A stretch of 64,000 nt of DNA. It comes from CBIFVZ01 sp966185765 (GTDB lineage Bacteria > Pseudomonadota > Gammaproteobacteria > Enterobacterales > Enterobacteriaceae). A model generated the notes under the pieces. It was not told the origin of the DNA, did no database searches, and worked only from the letters and a program-made list of their open reading frames with translations. Below, one piece after another: positions 17,302 to 26,056 of this stretch (position 1 is its first letter; the number at the start of each line of letters is the position of its first letter). Location: contig CBIFVZ010000002.1 in the NCBI GenBank assembly GCA_966185765.1, forward strand, positions 93,621-157,620, read 5' to 3'. The position numbers and the translations under genes are program-made.

Positions 17302-18495
17302 ATGAACAAAAACAGAGGATTTTCGCCTCTGGCGGTCGTTCTGTTGCTCTCAGGCAGTTTTGCGCTTACAGGATGTAATGACGAACAGCAACAACAGCAA
17401 GGTGCTCAGGTTCAGGCCGTTGGCGTTGTGACGCTCAAAAATGAACCTCTTCAGATAAAGACCGAGCTGCCCGGACGCACCAGCGCCTATCGGGTTGCGG
17501 AAGTTCGCCCTCAGGTTAGCGGCATTATTCTGAAGCGTAATTTTGTAGAAGGCAGCGACGTGAAGGCGGGTGAATCTCTCTATCAGATTGACCCGGCAAC
17601 GTATCAGGCAGCCTATGAAAGTGCCAAAGGCGATCTGGCAAGGGCGCAAGCCAGCGCCAGTGTCGCGCGCATCACGCTTAATCGTTATAAGAAACTGCTT
17701 GGCACCAACTATATCAGCCAACAGGATTATGATAACGCCCAGTCCACGTCATTGCAGGCTGACGCCTCCGTTGTTGCGGCTAAAGCAGCGGTTGAGACCG
17801 CACGCATTAATCTGGCGTATACCAAAGTGACCTCGCCAATCAGCGGGCGCATTGGTAAATCTGCGGTTACCGAAGGGGCACTGGTGCAGAATGGTCAGGC
17901 TATGGCGCTGGCCACTGTGCAGCAGCTTGACCCTATTTATGTGGACGTCACACAGTCGAGCAATGACTTCTTGCGCCTGCAACAGGAAATGGCTAACGGC
18001 ACGCTTAAGCAGGAAGACGGCAAGGCGAAAGTCACGCTGACCACGGCAGAGGGCATCGCCTACCCGCAGACCGGCACGCTGCAGTTCTCTGACGTGACCG
18101 TTGACCAGACCACCGGCTCTATCACACTGCGCGCGCTTTTCCCGAACCCTGACGGTACCTTGCTGCCGGGCATGTTCGTGCGCGCCAGCCTTGATGAAGG
18201 TACCAACCCGAATGCACTGCTGGTTCCGCAGCAGGGTATCACCCGCACACCACGCGGCGATGCCACAGCAATGGTAGTCGGTAAAGATGAGAAGGTTGAA
18301 GTGCGCCAGGTAACCACCTCACAGGCTATTGGTGATAAGTGGCTGGTAACCGAAGGGCTGCAAAGCGGTGACCGCGTGATTGTGAGCGGTCTGCAAAAAG
18401 TCCGTCCGGGTGCTCAGGTGAAAGCCGAAGAGCAGAAAGCAGACGACAAAGCACAAAGTGAAGCCGCTGCTCCGTCCGACAAGACACAGTCTTAA
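17302..18495 (+). CDS. acrA: Periplasmic adaptor AcrA of the AcrAB-TolC efflux pump
   Basis: A 397-residue membrane-fusion lipoprotein, the same length as in E. coli. The signal MNKNRGFSPLAVVLLLSG leads to the lipobox LTGC with lipidation at Cys25, followed by a Gln-rich stretch. Then come the first half of the lipoyl domain (VRPQVSGIILKRNFVEGSDV), the alpha-helical hairpin (about 100-170), the second lipoyl half (TSPISGRIGKSAVTEGALV), the beta-barrel and the membrane-proximal domain. The ATG at 17302 is preceded by GAGGT. acrB follows 22 bp downstream, as in the E. coli operon. Confidence 0.98.
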   Translation: MNKNRGFSPLAVVLLLSGSFALTGCNDEQQQQQGAQVQAVGVVTLKNEPLQIKTELPGRTSAYRVAEVRPQVSGIILKRNFVEGSDVKAGESLYQIDPATYQAAYESAKGDLARAQASASVARITLNRYKKLLGTNYISQQDYDNAQSTSLQADASVVAAKAAVETARINLAYTKVTSPISGRIGKSAVTEGALVQNGQAMALATVQQLDPIYVDVTQSSNDFLRLQQEMANGTLKQEDGKAKVTLTTAEGIAYPQTGTLQFSDVTVDQTTGSITLRALFPNPDGTLLPGMFVRASLDEGTNPNALLVPQQGITRTPRGDATAMVVGKDEKVEVRQVTTSQAIGDKWLVTEGLQSGDRVIVSGLQKVRPGAQVKAEEQKADDKAQSEAAAPSDKTQS

Positions 18496-18517
18496 CTTAA
18501 ACAGGAGCCGTTAAGAC

Positions 18518-21500
18518 ATGGCTAAGTTTTTTATCGATCGCCCCATTTTTGCCTGGGTTATCGCGATCATCATCATGCTTGCAGGGGGACTGGCGATCCT
18601 GAAGCTGCCCGTGGCGCAATATCCCACCATTGCGCCGCCAGCGGTTCAGATTTCGGCCGTTTACCCGGGTGCTGATGCAAAAACGGTGCAGGACACCGTG
18701 ACACAGGTTATCGAACAGAACATGAACGGTATCGATAACCTGATGTACATGTCCTCTGCGAGTGACTCGTCAGGTACCGTACAGATTACGCTGACGTTTG
18801 ATTCAGGGACCGATGCCGATATCGCCCAGGTACAGGTGCAGAACAAACTGCAGCTGGCAATGCCGCTGCTGCCGCAGGAAGTGCAGCAGCAGGGTATCAG
18901 CGTGAAAAAGTCCTCCAGCAGCTTCTTGATGGTACTGGGCTTTATTAACACTGACGGCACCATGAACCAGGACGACATCGCGGACTTTGTCGGTTCAACG
19001 ATTAAAGATCCTATCAGCCGCGCCTCGGGTGTGGGTGACGTTCAGCTCTTTGGTTCTCAGTACGCGATGCGTATCTGGCTAGACCCGAACAAGCTTAACA
19101 ACTACTCACTCACGCCTGGTGATGTGTCAACTGCGATCAGAGCACAGAACGCCCAGGTAGCGGCCGGCCAGCTCGGCGGGACACCGCCCGTACCGGGTCA
19201 GCAGCTTAACGCATCCATTGTTGCTCAAACGCGACTGACGTCCACGGAAGAGTTCGGCAAAATTATGCTGAAGGTCAACCAGGACGGCTCTCAGGTACGC
19301 CTGAGTGACGTGGCCAAAATTGAGCTTGGCGGTGAAAACTACGATGTTATCGCCCGCTTTAATGGTCACCCGGCGTCCGGTCTGGGTATCAAGCTTGCCA
19401 CTAACGCCAACGCACTGGACACAGCAGCAGCGGTGCGCGCCGAGGTAGAAAAGCTTAAGCCATATTTCCCGCACGGCCTGGAAGTGGTCTACCCGTACGA
19501 TACCACCCCGTTCGTTAAGATATCTATCTTCGAGGTAGTGAAAACCCTCGTGGAAGCTATCGTGCTGGTGTTTATCGTAATGTACCTGTTCCTGCAGAAC
19601 TTCCGCGCCACACTGATTCCCACCATCGCGGTGCCTGTAGTACTGCTCGGTACATTCGCCATCCTTGCGGCGTTTGGTTATTCAATAAACACACTCACCA
19701 TGTTTGCGATGGTGCTGGCGATAGGCTTGCTGGTTGACGATGCGATAGTCGTGGTTGAGAACGTCGAGCGCGTCATGGTGGAAGAAGGTTTGCCACCAAA
19801 AGAAGCAACGCGTAAATCTATGGGGCAAATTCAGGGCGCCCTGGTCGGTATCGCGCTGGTGCTCTCGGCGGTATTTATCCCGATGGCCTTCTTCGGCGGC
19901 TCTACCGGGGCTATTTATCGCCAGTTCTCCATTACCATTGTTTCTGCTATGGCGCTGTCAGTGCTGGTGGCGATGATCCTCACGCCTGCGCTGTGTGCCA
20001 CCATGCTCAAGCCTGTGGCCAAAGGCGACCACGGCGAAGGCAAGAAAGGCTTCTTTGGCTGGTTTAACCGCATGTTCGAAAAGAGCACGCACCATTACAC
20101 CGACAGCGTAGGCAACATTCTGCGCAGCACTGGCCGCTATCTGCTGCTGTATGTGCTGATTGTTGTGGGCATGGCGCTGCTGTTTATCCGTCTGCCAAGT
20201 TCGTTCCTGCCCAGTGAAGACCAGGGTGTGTTCCTGGCACAGGTTCAGCTGCCTACCGGGGCAACCCAGGAACGCACGCAGAAAGTGCTGGACGAGGTGA
20301 CGAACTACTTCCTGACCAAAGAGAAAGATAACGTAAACTCCGTGTTTACCGTAAACGGCTTTGGCTTTGCAGGGCGTGGGCAGAACACCGGTCTGGCGTT
20401 CGTAAGCCTGAAGGACTGGGACGATCGCCCTGGCGCGGAAAACAAGGTTGAAGCCATTACTGGCCGTGCTATGGGGACCTTCTCGCAAATCAAAGATGCG
20501 ATGGTCTTTGCTTTTAACCTGCCGGCGATTGTCGAGCTGGGTAACGCAACGGGCTTCGACTTTGAGCTTATCGATCAGGCTAACCTGGGTCATGACCAGC
20601 TCATGCAGGCTCGTAACCAGCTGCTTGGTATGGCGATGCAGCATCCTGACGTGCTGATGCAGGTGCGTCCAAATGGCCTGGAAGATACGCCGCAGTATAA
20701 GATTGAAATCGATCAGGAGAAGGCTCTGTCGCTGGGTGTTACCACCACCGATATTAACGCCACGCTGGGTGCAGCCTGGGGCGGAAGCTACGTGAATGAC
20801 TTTATCGACCGTGGTCGTGTGAAGAAAGTCTACATTATGGGTGAAGCCGAGTACCGCATGTTGCCAGGCGACATTGGCAAATGGTACGTGCGTGGGTCTA
20901 ATGGTCAGATGGTACCGTTCAGCGCCTTCGCAACCGGCCACTGGCAGTATGGCTCACCGCGCCTTGAGCGCTATAACGGCCTGCCTGCGATGGAAATCAT
21001 GGGCGAAGCGGTTCCGGGTAAGAGTACTGGTGAAGCAATGGCCCTGATGGAGCAACTGGCAAGCAAACTGCCTGCCGGTATCGGCTATGACTGGACGGGT
21101 CTCTCTTATCAGGAACGACTGTCCGGCAACCAGGCACCATCGCTTTATGCTATCTCGCTGATTGTGGTGTTCCTGTGTCTGGCAGCGCTGTATGAAAGCT
21201 GGTCGGTACCGTTCTCGGTCATGTTAGTGGTGCCGTTGGGCGTTGTCGGCGCACTTATTGCGGCGACCCTGCGCGGGTTAACCAACGACGTTTACTTCCA
21301 GGTAGGTCTGCTCACAACCATTGGTCTGTCGGCAAAGAACGCGATATTGATCGTCGAATTTGCCAAAGACCTGATGGATAAAGAATGCAAAGGCCTGACA
21401 GAAGCCACGCTTGAAGCTGTGCGTATGCGTTTACGTCCGATTCTGATGACCTCACTGGCGTTTATCCTCGGCGTACTGCCATTGGTACTCAGCTCAGGTG

Positions 21501-21667
21501 CGGGTTCTGGTGCACAGAACGCAGTAGGTACTGGCGTAATGGGTGGGATGGTTACCGCGACAGTATTAGCTATCTTCTTTGTTCCTGTGTTCTTTGTGGT
21601 GATTCGCCGCCGCTTTGGACAAAATAAAAACGAAGAAAATACTCTGCCACTGGAGCATAAACAGTAA
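18518..21667 (+). CDS. acrB: RND multidrug efflux transporter AcrB
   Basis: A 1049-residue proton-driven inner-membrane exporter that takes drugs, dyes, detergents and bile salts from periplasm and membrane to TolC. The proton-relay pair is visible in GLLVDDAIVVVEN (helix 4), with the lysine in LSAKNAILIVEFAKDL (helix 10). The switch-loop and F-rich pocket region FLAQVQLP to FNLPAIVELG is conserved. Length equals E. coli AcrB (1049). It lies in an operon with acrA. An intrinsic terminator follows 24 bp after the stop. Confidence 0.98.
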   Translation: MAKFFIDRPIFAWVIAIIIMLAGGLAILKLPVAQYPTIAPPAVQISAVYPGADAKTVQDTVTQVIEQNMNGIDNLMYMSSASDSSGTVQITLTFDSGTDADIAQVQVQNKLQLAMPLLPQEVQQQGISVKKSSSSFLMVLGFINTDGTMNQDDIADFVGSTIKDPISRASGVGDVQLFGSQYAMRIWLDPNKLNNYSLTPGDVSTAIRAQNAQVAAGQLGGTPPVPGQQLNASIVAQTRLTSTEEFGKIMLKVNQDGSQVRLSDVAKIELGGENYDVIARFNGHPASGLGIKLATNANALDTAAAVRAEVEKLKPYFPHGLEVVYPYDTTPFVKISIFEVVKTLVEAIVLVFIVMYLFLQNFRATLIPTIAVPVVLLGTFAILAAFGYSINTLTMFAMVLAIGLLVDDAIVVVENVERVMVEEGLPPKEATRKSMGQIQGALVGIALVLSAVFIPMAFFGGSTGAIYRQFSITIVSAMALSVLVAMILTPALCATMLKPVAKGDHGEGKKGFFGWFNRMFEKSTHHYTDSVGNILRSTGRYLLLYVLIVVGMALLFIRLPSSFLPSEDQGVFLAQVQLPTGATQERTQKVLDEVTNYFLTKEKDNVNSVFTVNGFGFAGRGQNTGLAFVSLKDWDDRPGAENKVEAITGRAMGTFSQIKDAMVFAFNLPAIVELGNATGFDFELIDQANLGHDQLMQARNQLLGMAMQHPDVLMQVRPNGLEDTPQYKIEIDQEKALSLGVTTTDINATLGAAWGGSYVNDFIDRGRVKKVYIMGEAEYRMLPGDIGKWYVRGSNGQMVPFSAFATGHWQYGSPRLERYNGLPAMEIMGEAVPGKSTGEAMALMEQLASKLPAGIGYDWTGLSYQERLSGNQAPSLYAISLIVVFLCLAALYESWSVPFSVMLVVPLGVVGALIAATLRGLTNDVYFQVGLLTTIGLSAKNAILIVEFAKDLMDKECKGLTEATLEAVRMRLRPILMTSLAFILGVLPLVLSSGAGSGAQNAVGTGVMGGMVTATVLAIFFVPVFFVVIRRRFGQNKNEENTLPLEHKQ

Positions 21668-21690
21668 CTTCCAGCACACGTTAACAGCAC

Positions 21691-21717
21691 AAAAGGTCGC
21701 ATTTGCGGCCTTTTTTC
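21691..21717 (+). terminator. acrAB terminator
   Basis: AAAAGGTCGC pairs with GCGGCCTTTT (one G-U) around ATTT, followed by a run of T. Confidence 0.88.
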
Positions 21718-22157
21718 TTTATTATTCAGCGCAAATCCGCATCAGGAAATAACCTTATTTTTTCCATACCCGTGCTAAAAGAACTTTTTTTGCACCGCGA
21801 TTTAAGAATTAAATTTACTTACCTTAAACACTCCCTTAGGGATTATCTCAAAAAAGTAAAAACGTCAAACACCTGCTTATTTATCAGTCAAAACCTCTTG
21901 AAAAACGCAACCTGCTGATTGCATGACAAAAAAAATGCGAATCATTACCCGACTCGCTTGTCAGCACTATTAACCACATGACTGGTCCTTTTATTTTGAC
22001 GGATAATTGTAATTTTTCGTAATAGAGCAGGGAAAAAAAAAGTTGTGTGACTTATAATTTAAGCATCAAGCTAAAGTGTATCTAATATCCACATTCTGCG
22101 GTGTGTTCATCCCACCTGAGTCTTTATCTTTTTTTTACGATAAAAAGGCGATAGCAT
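21718..22157. other. AT-rich gene-free stretch before tomB
   Basis: About 440 bp of AT-rich DNA. An open frame at 21703-21918 begins within the acrB terminator and shows no protein-like pattern. The stretch must hold the tomB-hha promoter region. AT-richness is expected because H-NS/Hha-regulated loci are often AT-rich. Nothing else was recognised. Confidence 0.5.
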
Positions 22158-22532
22158 ATGGACGAATACTCACCAAAACGGCATGATATAGCTCAGCTCA
22201 GGTATCTCTGTGAAAGCCTCTATCACGATTGTCTTGATAGCCTCGGCGAGCGCAAACAAGGTTGGGTTAATGACCCCACATCAACCACCAACCTACAACT
22301 TAATGATTTGATCGAGCACATTGCGGCATTTGCGCTTAATTATAAGATTAAGCATGACGCTGATAGTAAATTGATTGAGCAAATAGACGAATATCTGGAC
22401 GAAACTTTTATGCTATTCAGTAACTACGGCATTAATGCACAGGAGTTGCAGAAGTGGCGGAAATCCGGCAATCAACTGTTTCGTAGTTTTGTTACTGCCA
22501 GTAAAGATAATCCAGTAAGTCTTTCTTTTTAG
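22158..22532 (+). CDS. tomB: Hha toxicity modulator TomB
   Basis: A 124-residue protein, antitoxin-like partner of Hha; in E. coli it attenuates Hha toxicity and affects biofilm formation. The sequence MDEYSPKRHDIAQLRYLCES and the conserved block DEYLDETFMLFSNYGIN are those of YbaJ/TomB, and the C terminus (KWRKSGNQLFRSFV) is also conserved. hha follows 28 bp downstream as in E. coli. Confidence 0.97.
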   Translation: MDEYSPKRHDIAQLRYLCESLYHDCLDSLGERKQGWVNDPTSTTNLQLNDLIEHIAAFALNYKIKHDADSKLIEQIDEYLDETFMLFSNYGINAQELQKWRKSGNQLFRSFVTASKDNPVSLSF

Positions 22533-22560
22533 AAATCTATACAAGCATTTGAGGTACTTT

Positions 22561-22779
22561 ATGACAACGAAAACCTTAACCAAAACTGATTATCTGATGC
22601 GTCTGAGACGTTGCCAGACAATCGACACCCTTGAAAGAGTTATTGAAAAAAACAAATATGAATTACCCGACAGTGAACTGGCGGTATTTTATTCGGCAGC
22701 AGACCACCGTCTGGCTGAACTGACTATGAATAAGCTGTACGATAAAATACCGTCTTCCGTGTGGAAATTTGTTCGTTAA
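22561..22779 (+). CDS. hha: Haemolysin expression modulator Hha
   Basis: A 72-residue H-NS co-regulator that joins H-NS filaments on AT-rich DNA to silence acquired genes. From KTDYLMRLRRCQTIDTLERV to LYDKIPSSVWKFVR the sequence is near identical to E. coli Hha. The start is the ATG at 22561 (MTTKTLTKTDY), with GAGGT at 22551-22555 as ribosome-binding site; a TTG four codons upstream overlaps that site and was not chosen. Confidence 0.97.
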   Translation: MTTKTLTKTDYLMRLRRCQTIDTLERVIEKNKYELPDSELAVFYSAADHRLAELTMNKLYDKIPSSVWKFVR

Positions 22780-22927
22780 GGTTTGTTTCAGACTGGAACG
22801 TTACACTTTCATTGAATTTATCCCTGCACTCGTAATGCAAGCATGTTACTCCATACTCCATGAAAGAGTTGTCCTGCACAGCCTGAGCGCCGGAATGCGT
22901 TCTTAAAACTCATTATCAGGGAATACA

Positions 22928-23479
22928 ATGAGCCAGGAAAAACAAAAAATGATCGCCGGTGAACCTTATCTCGCTGACGATGCAGCCCTGCGTCAGGACA
23001 GACTTAACGCGCGAGCACTGACCTGGCGATACAATAATAGCGCCCCTGAAGAGATAGAATTACGTCAGGCACTGCTTGAGCAGCTATTAGGCAGCGTTAG
23101 CAAAGCCTGGATTGAGCCGCCATTTCGCTGTGACTATGGCTACAACATCCACGTCGGCGAGAATTTCTACGCCAACTTTGACTGTGTCATTCTTGATGTC
23201 TGCCCGGTCAACATTGGCGATAATTGCATGTTGGCGCCAGGCGTACATATTTACACCGCTACTCATCCGGTTGATGCCACACTGCGTACCAGCGGTATTG
23301 AATACGGTATTCCGGTCAGAATAGGTAATAACGTCTGGATTGGCGGACGAGCCATTATCAACCCGGGTGTCACCATTGGTGATAATGCCGTGGTTGCCTC
23401 CGGTTCAGTTGTCGTCAAAGACGTCCCCGCAAACTGTATCGTGGCCGGTAATCCGGCGCGGGTCATCAAACACCTGTAA
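22928..23479 (+). CDS. maa: Maltose O-acetyltransferase
   Basis: A 183-residue acyltransferase with left-handed beta-helix (hexapeptide repeats) that transfers acetyl from acetyl-CoA to maltose and other sugars. Hexapeptide repeats run from about residue 75 to 175 (IGDNCMLAPGVHI, IGNNVWIGGRAIINPGVTIGDNAVVASGSVV). The catalytic His is in IYTATHPVD, and the N-terminal cap FRCDYGYNIHVGENFYANFDC is typical. The start MSQEKQKMIAGEPYL matches E. coli Maa. It is preceded by hha and followed by ylaC, the E. coli order. Confidence 0.96.
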   Translation: MSQEKQKMIAGEPYLADDAALRQDRLNARALTWRYNNSAPEEIELRQALLEQLLGSVSKAWIEPPFRCDYGYNIHVGENFYANFDCVILDVCPVNIGDNCMLAPGVHIYTATHPVDATLRTSGIEYGIPVRIGNNVWIGGRAIINPGVTIGDNAVVASGSVVVKDVPANCIVAGNPARVIKHL

Positions 23480-23582
23480 GCCTGTTATCGTTTTTCAGAC
23501 CGCAACTGTCACTGTTAACATCGGCCCCTGTTTTTTACACTGTCGCTACAACCTTCTGAACACAGAGAAACGAAGGATTACT

Positions 23583-24089
23583 ATGAGCGAAATCCAACGC
23601 CTGCTGACTGCCTGCATCGACACTATCAACGCAGAAGAAAACCGCGACAATCGCCCACGTTTTAGCATCAGCTTTATCCGCAACCACCCTGGCCTGTTTA
23701 TCACCATGTATATTGGCTGGTTTGCCACACTTGCGGTGATGCTGCTGTCTCCCATGCTAAAAGATTCTATCTGGTTACTGTTCCTCATCTTCATTTTGCT
23801 TAACGGCTTTTTCTTTTTTGATGTCAATCCGCGCTATCGCTACAACGATATCGATGTACTGGATCTGCGCGTTTGCTATAACGGTGAGTGGTACAACACT
23901 CGCATCGTTCCCGATACGTTGATTGATGAGATTTTGGCCTCAGAGCGTGTATCTGAGCGCCAGAAAGCGCAGCTACGTAAAATGCTGGCGACAAAAGGCG
24001 AACTTTCGTTTTACGATATTTATTCGCTGGATGCACAGCCTGTGCATCCAGCCAGAAGCCCATCCCCCGCTGCAATGCCCAATCTGTGA
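23583..24089 (+). CDS. ylaC: YlaC, DUF5413 inner-membrane protein
   Basis: A 168-residue protein similar to E. coli YlaC along its whole length except the Pro/Ala-rich C-terminal tail. Two membrane helices: LFITMYIGWFATLAVMLLS and SIWLLFLIFILLNGFFFF. The following conserved block RYRYNDIDVLDLRVCYNGEW is diagnostic, as is GELSFYDIYSLDA. The ATG at 23583 (MSEIQRLLTACIDTINAEEN) follows an AAGGA ribosome-binding site. Function unknown. Confidence 0.93.
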   Translation: MSEIQRLLTACIDTINAEENRDNRPRFSISFIRNHPGLFITMYIGWFATLAVMLLSPMLKDSIWLLFLIFILLNGFFFFDVNPRYRYNDIDVLDLRVCYNGEWYNTRIVPDTLIDEILASERVSERQKAQLRKMLATKGELSFYDIYSLDAQPVHPARSPSPAAMPNL

Positions 24090-24134
24090 TGTCTGATCCC
24101 GGGCACGCACGCGACTTTCTCAACAGGAGCGAGA

Positions 24135-24839
24135 ATGCCCGTTAATGAATTTAATCAGCCTGTCGGTGACCCCGTAGTTAACTGGCAGGCACCTGATTAC
24201 CCGCAGCGGGTAACGCTAACTGGTCGACACTGCCGCCTGGAGCCGCTTGCTGTACATCACGCACCGGCCCTCTGGCAGGCGTTTCAGACCGCTCCTGATG
24301 CCCGCCACTGGACATGGCTACCACATTCCCCTCCTCCTGATGAACCCGCCTTTCATCAACTGATTGCCAGTGCCGCCGCGCTAAACGATCCGCTGCATTT
24401 TGCCGTGATTGATGCCGTAAGCCAGCAGCCCGTAGGCCGCCTTGCGCTGATGCGTATCGACAGCGCTAATGGCTGCCTTGAAGTCGGCCATGTTCATTTT
24501 TCAGCGCTGATGAGCCGCACACCGCTTGCAACAGAAGCCCACTGGCTACTTATGCGCTATGTCTTCGACACGCTGGGATATCGGCGTTATGAGTGGAAAT
24601 GCGACAGCCTCAATGCCCCTTCACGCAAGGCCGCTTTGCGCCTGGGCTTTCAGTTTGAGGGCATCTTTCGCCAGGCCGTGGTGTACAAAGGGCGTAACCG
24701 CGACACCGCGTGGTTTTCAATTATCGACGGTGAATGGCCACGGCTTGCTCAGGCGCTGACTCGCTGGCTTGACCCTGCTAATTTCACCGCCGATGGCCAG
24801 CAGCGCCAGCGACTGGAGGACTACCGCATGCACGGCTAA
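24135..24839 (+). CDS. GNAT-family N-acetyltransferase (RimJ/RimL-like)
   Basis: A 234-residue acetyl-CoA-dependent acetyltransferase. GNAT features are visible in order: the N-terminal strand (VTLTGRHCRLEPLAVHHAPALW), the beta-4 strand followed by SRTPLATEAHWLLMRYVFD where the acetyl-CoA pyrophosphate binds, and the motif B region (WKCDSLNAPSRKAALRLGFQ then FEGIFRQAVVYKGRNRDTAWFS), the form seen in RimJ/RimL and other small-substrate or N-terminal acetyltransferases. The substrate is unknown. The ATG at 24135 is preceded by CAGGAGCG. It is absent from this position in E. coli. Confidence 0.88.
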   Translation: MPVNEFNQPVGDPVVNWQAPDYPQRVTLTGRHCRLEPLAVHHAPALWQAFQTAPDARHWTWLPHSPPPDEPAFHQLIASAAALNDPLHFAVIDAVSQQPVGRLALMRIDSANGCLEVGHVHFSALMSRTPLATEAHWLLMRYVFDTLGYRRYEWKCDSLNAPSRKAALRLGFQFEGIFRQAVVYKGRNRDTAWFSIIDGEWPRLAQALTRWLDPANFTADGQQRQRLEDYRMHG

Positions 24840-24896
24840 AGCTCGTCTCTTCTTCTACGCTGTTAACAGGTGCAACGTCAACATAAGGAGAAGACG

Positions 24897-25439
24897 ATGA
24901 AAACGGCATATCCGGTCAGCGATGTGCGCCGCTATCTCGAACCCGGCCCTGTCGTGCTGATAAGTTCTCGCTGGCGCGATAAAAACAACCTCATGACCCT
25001 GGGCTGGCATACCATCCTGTCATTTTCCCCCTCGCTGGTAGGCTGCATGATTTGGGCTGGCAACCATAGCTTTGATATGGTTGCCAAAAGCGGCGAATGT
25101 GTGATTAACCTTCCCGAGCAAAACATGGCGCCAGTGGTCTCGCGTATTGGTAACTGCAGCGGGAGTGAAATCGATAAATTTCACGCGTTTGGCCTGACGC
25201 CAGAAGCGTCAGAACAGGTAGCGGCACCGTCGGTTGCAGAATGCTACGCCAGCTTTGAGTGCCGTCTTTATGACGACGCGCTGGTAAGGCGTTACAATTT
25301 TTTTATCTTCGAAGTGGTCAGTGCCAGAGTATGCAAAGCGCCAGCGTACCCTCAAACGTTACACTATGTGGGCGGTGGAAAATTTCGCGGCGACGGTAAA
25401 ATGCACGATCTTAGTCGCTGGTTTACCAAAGTGTCGTAA
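24897..25439 (+). CDS. Flavin reductase-like, FMN-binding split-barrel protein
   Basis: A 180-residue protein of the flavin reductase/flavoredoxin family. The N-terminal half has the FMN-binding pattern: PVVLISSRWRDKNNLMTLGW, LSFSPSLVGCMIWAGNHSFDM and GECVINLPE. The C-terminal block YVGGGKFRGDGKMHDLSRWF is typical. Such proteins reduce FMN or use bound FMN in electron transfer; the partner is unknown. The start at 24897 follows an excellent AAGGAGAAG site. It lies downstream of the GNAT gene, 57 bp away, perhaps co-transcribed. Confidence 0.85.
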   Translation: MKTAYPVSDVRRYLEPGPVVLISSRWRDKNNLMTLGWHTILSFSPSLVGCMIWAGNHSFDMVAKSGECVINLPEQNMAPVVSRIGNCSGSEIDKFHAFGLTPEASEQVAAPSVAECYASFECRLYDDALVRRYNFFIFEVVSARVCKAPAYPQTLHYVGGGKFRGDGKMHDLSRWFTKVS

Positions 25440-25448
25440 AATAAAGAG

Positions 25449-25469
25449 GACGGGCCAGACTGGCCCGTC
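25449..25469 (+). terminator. Hairpin after the flavin reductase gene
   Basis: GACGGGCCAG and CTGGCCCGTC form a 10-bp GC-rich stem 9 bp after the stop codon. There is no T-run, so it may only stabilise the mRNA end or work with Rho. Confidence 0.5.
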
Positions 25470-25617
25470 TCAGGCGTTGTGCATCCCTGCCACGCAAAAG
25501 TTGAGGCGTATTAAGACTTACTGCACAACGACAATGCCACACGATTGTGGCACGACAATGACAGACAGATAAAAACGCACGTCTGGAGCGGCGTTTCAAC
25601 AGACAAAGGAATGAACT

Positions 25618-25869
25618 GTGAAGCACTCTTTTCTTCTCAGACTGGTAACCGTTACGGTGCTGGTAGCCATTTTGCTCACAGGCATTATTCTCATGCTTGA
25701 AGGCTATTTTGCCGGACAGCAGGAGACCATTGAAACCGGCGAGCTGTGCATTATGGGCGCAACCATCATTACTGTCGCCTGGAGCGGCTGGGAAAGCCTG
25801 CGCGATTATTCAGATAAATGGGATGCAGACGAATCACAGTGGCGCAAACGCCGCGACGAAGAGGAATAA
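25618..25869 (+). CDS. Small membrane protein, 83 aa, unknown
   Basis: A GTG-start gene with GGAATGAACT just upstream as a weak ribosome-binding site. Two hydrophobic segments, LLRLVTVTVLVAILLTGIIL (about 6-25) and LCIMGATIITVAWSGW (about 43-58), suggest a two-helix inner-membrane protein. The highly charged tail WDADESQWRKRRDEEE would lie in the cytosol. No family is recognised. It is preceded by 178 bp without genes and followed by the convergent smvA gene. Confidence 0.65.
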   Translation: MKHSFLLRLVTVTVLVAILLTGIILMLEGYFAGQQETIETGELCIMGATIITVAWSGWESLRDYSDKWDADESQWRKRRDEEE

Positions 25870-26056
25870 CGGCACTCTCGCGATTTCATCTGTCTTGAGT
25901 CTTCCCTCCGGTACGGCTTTCTCCCTGCGCATGCATTTGCCACCTGCATCTATCGTTCTTTTCTCTTGTACGTTATAGCGTGTGAAAGCGCAATGACGCA
26001 CACTGCGTGTATTGTTTAGCGTGCGGTAAAAATAACTTTCTTCACCGCACCGCATT

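Noticed and set aside
21703..21918. 71-codon frame after acrB
   Set aside because: It begins in the acrB terminator; AT-rich random composition.
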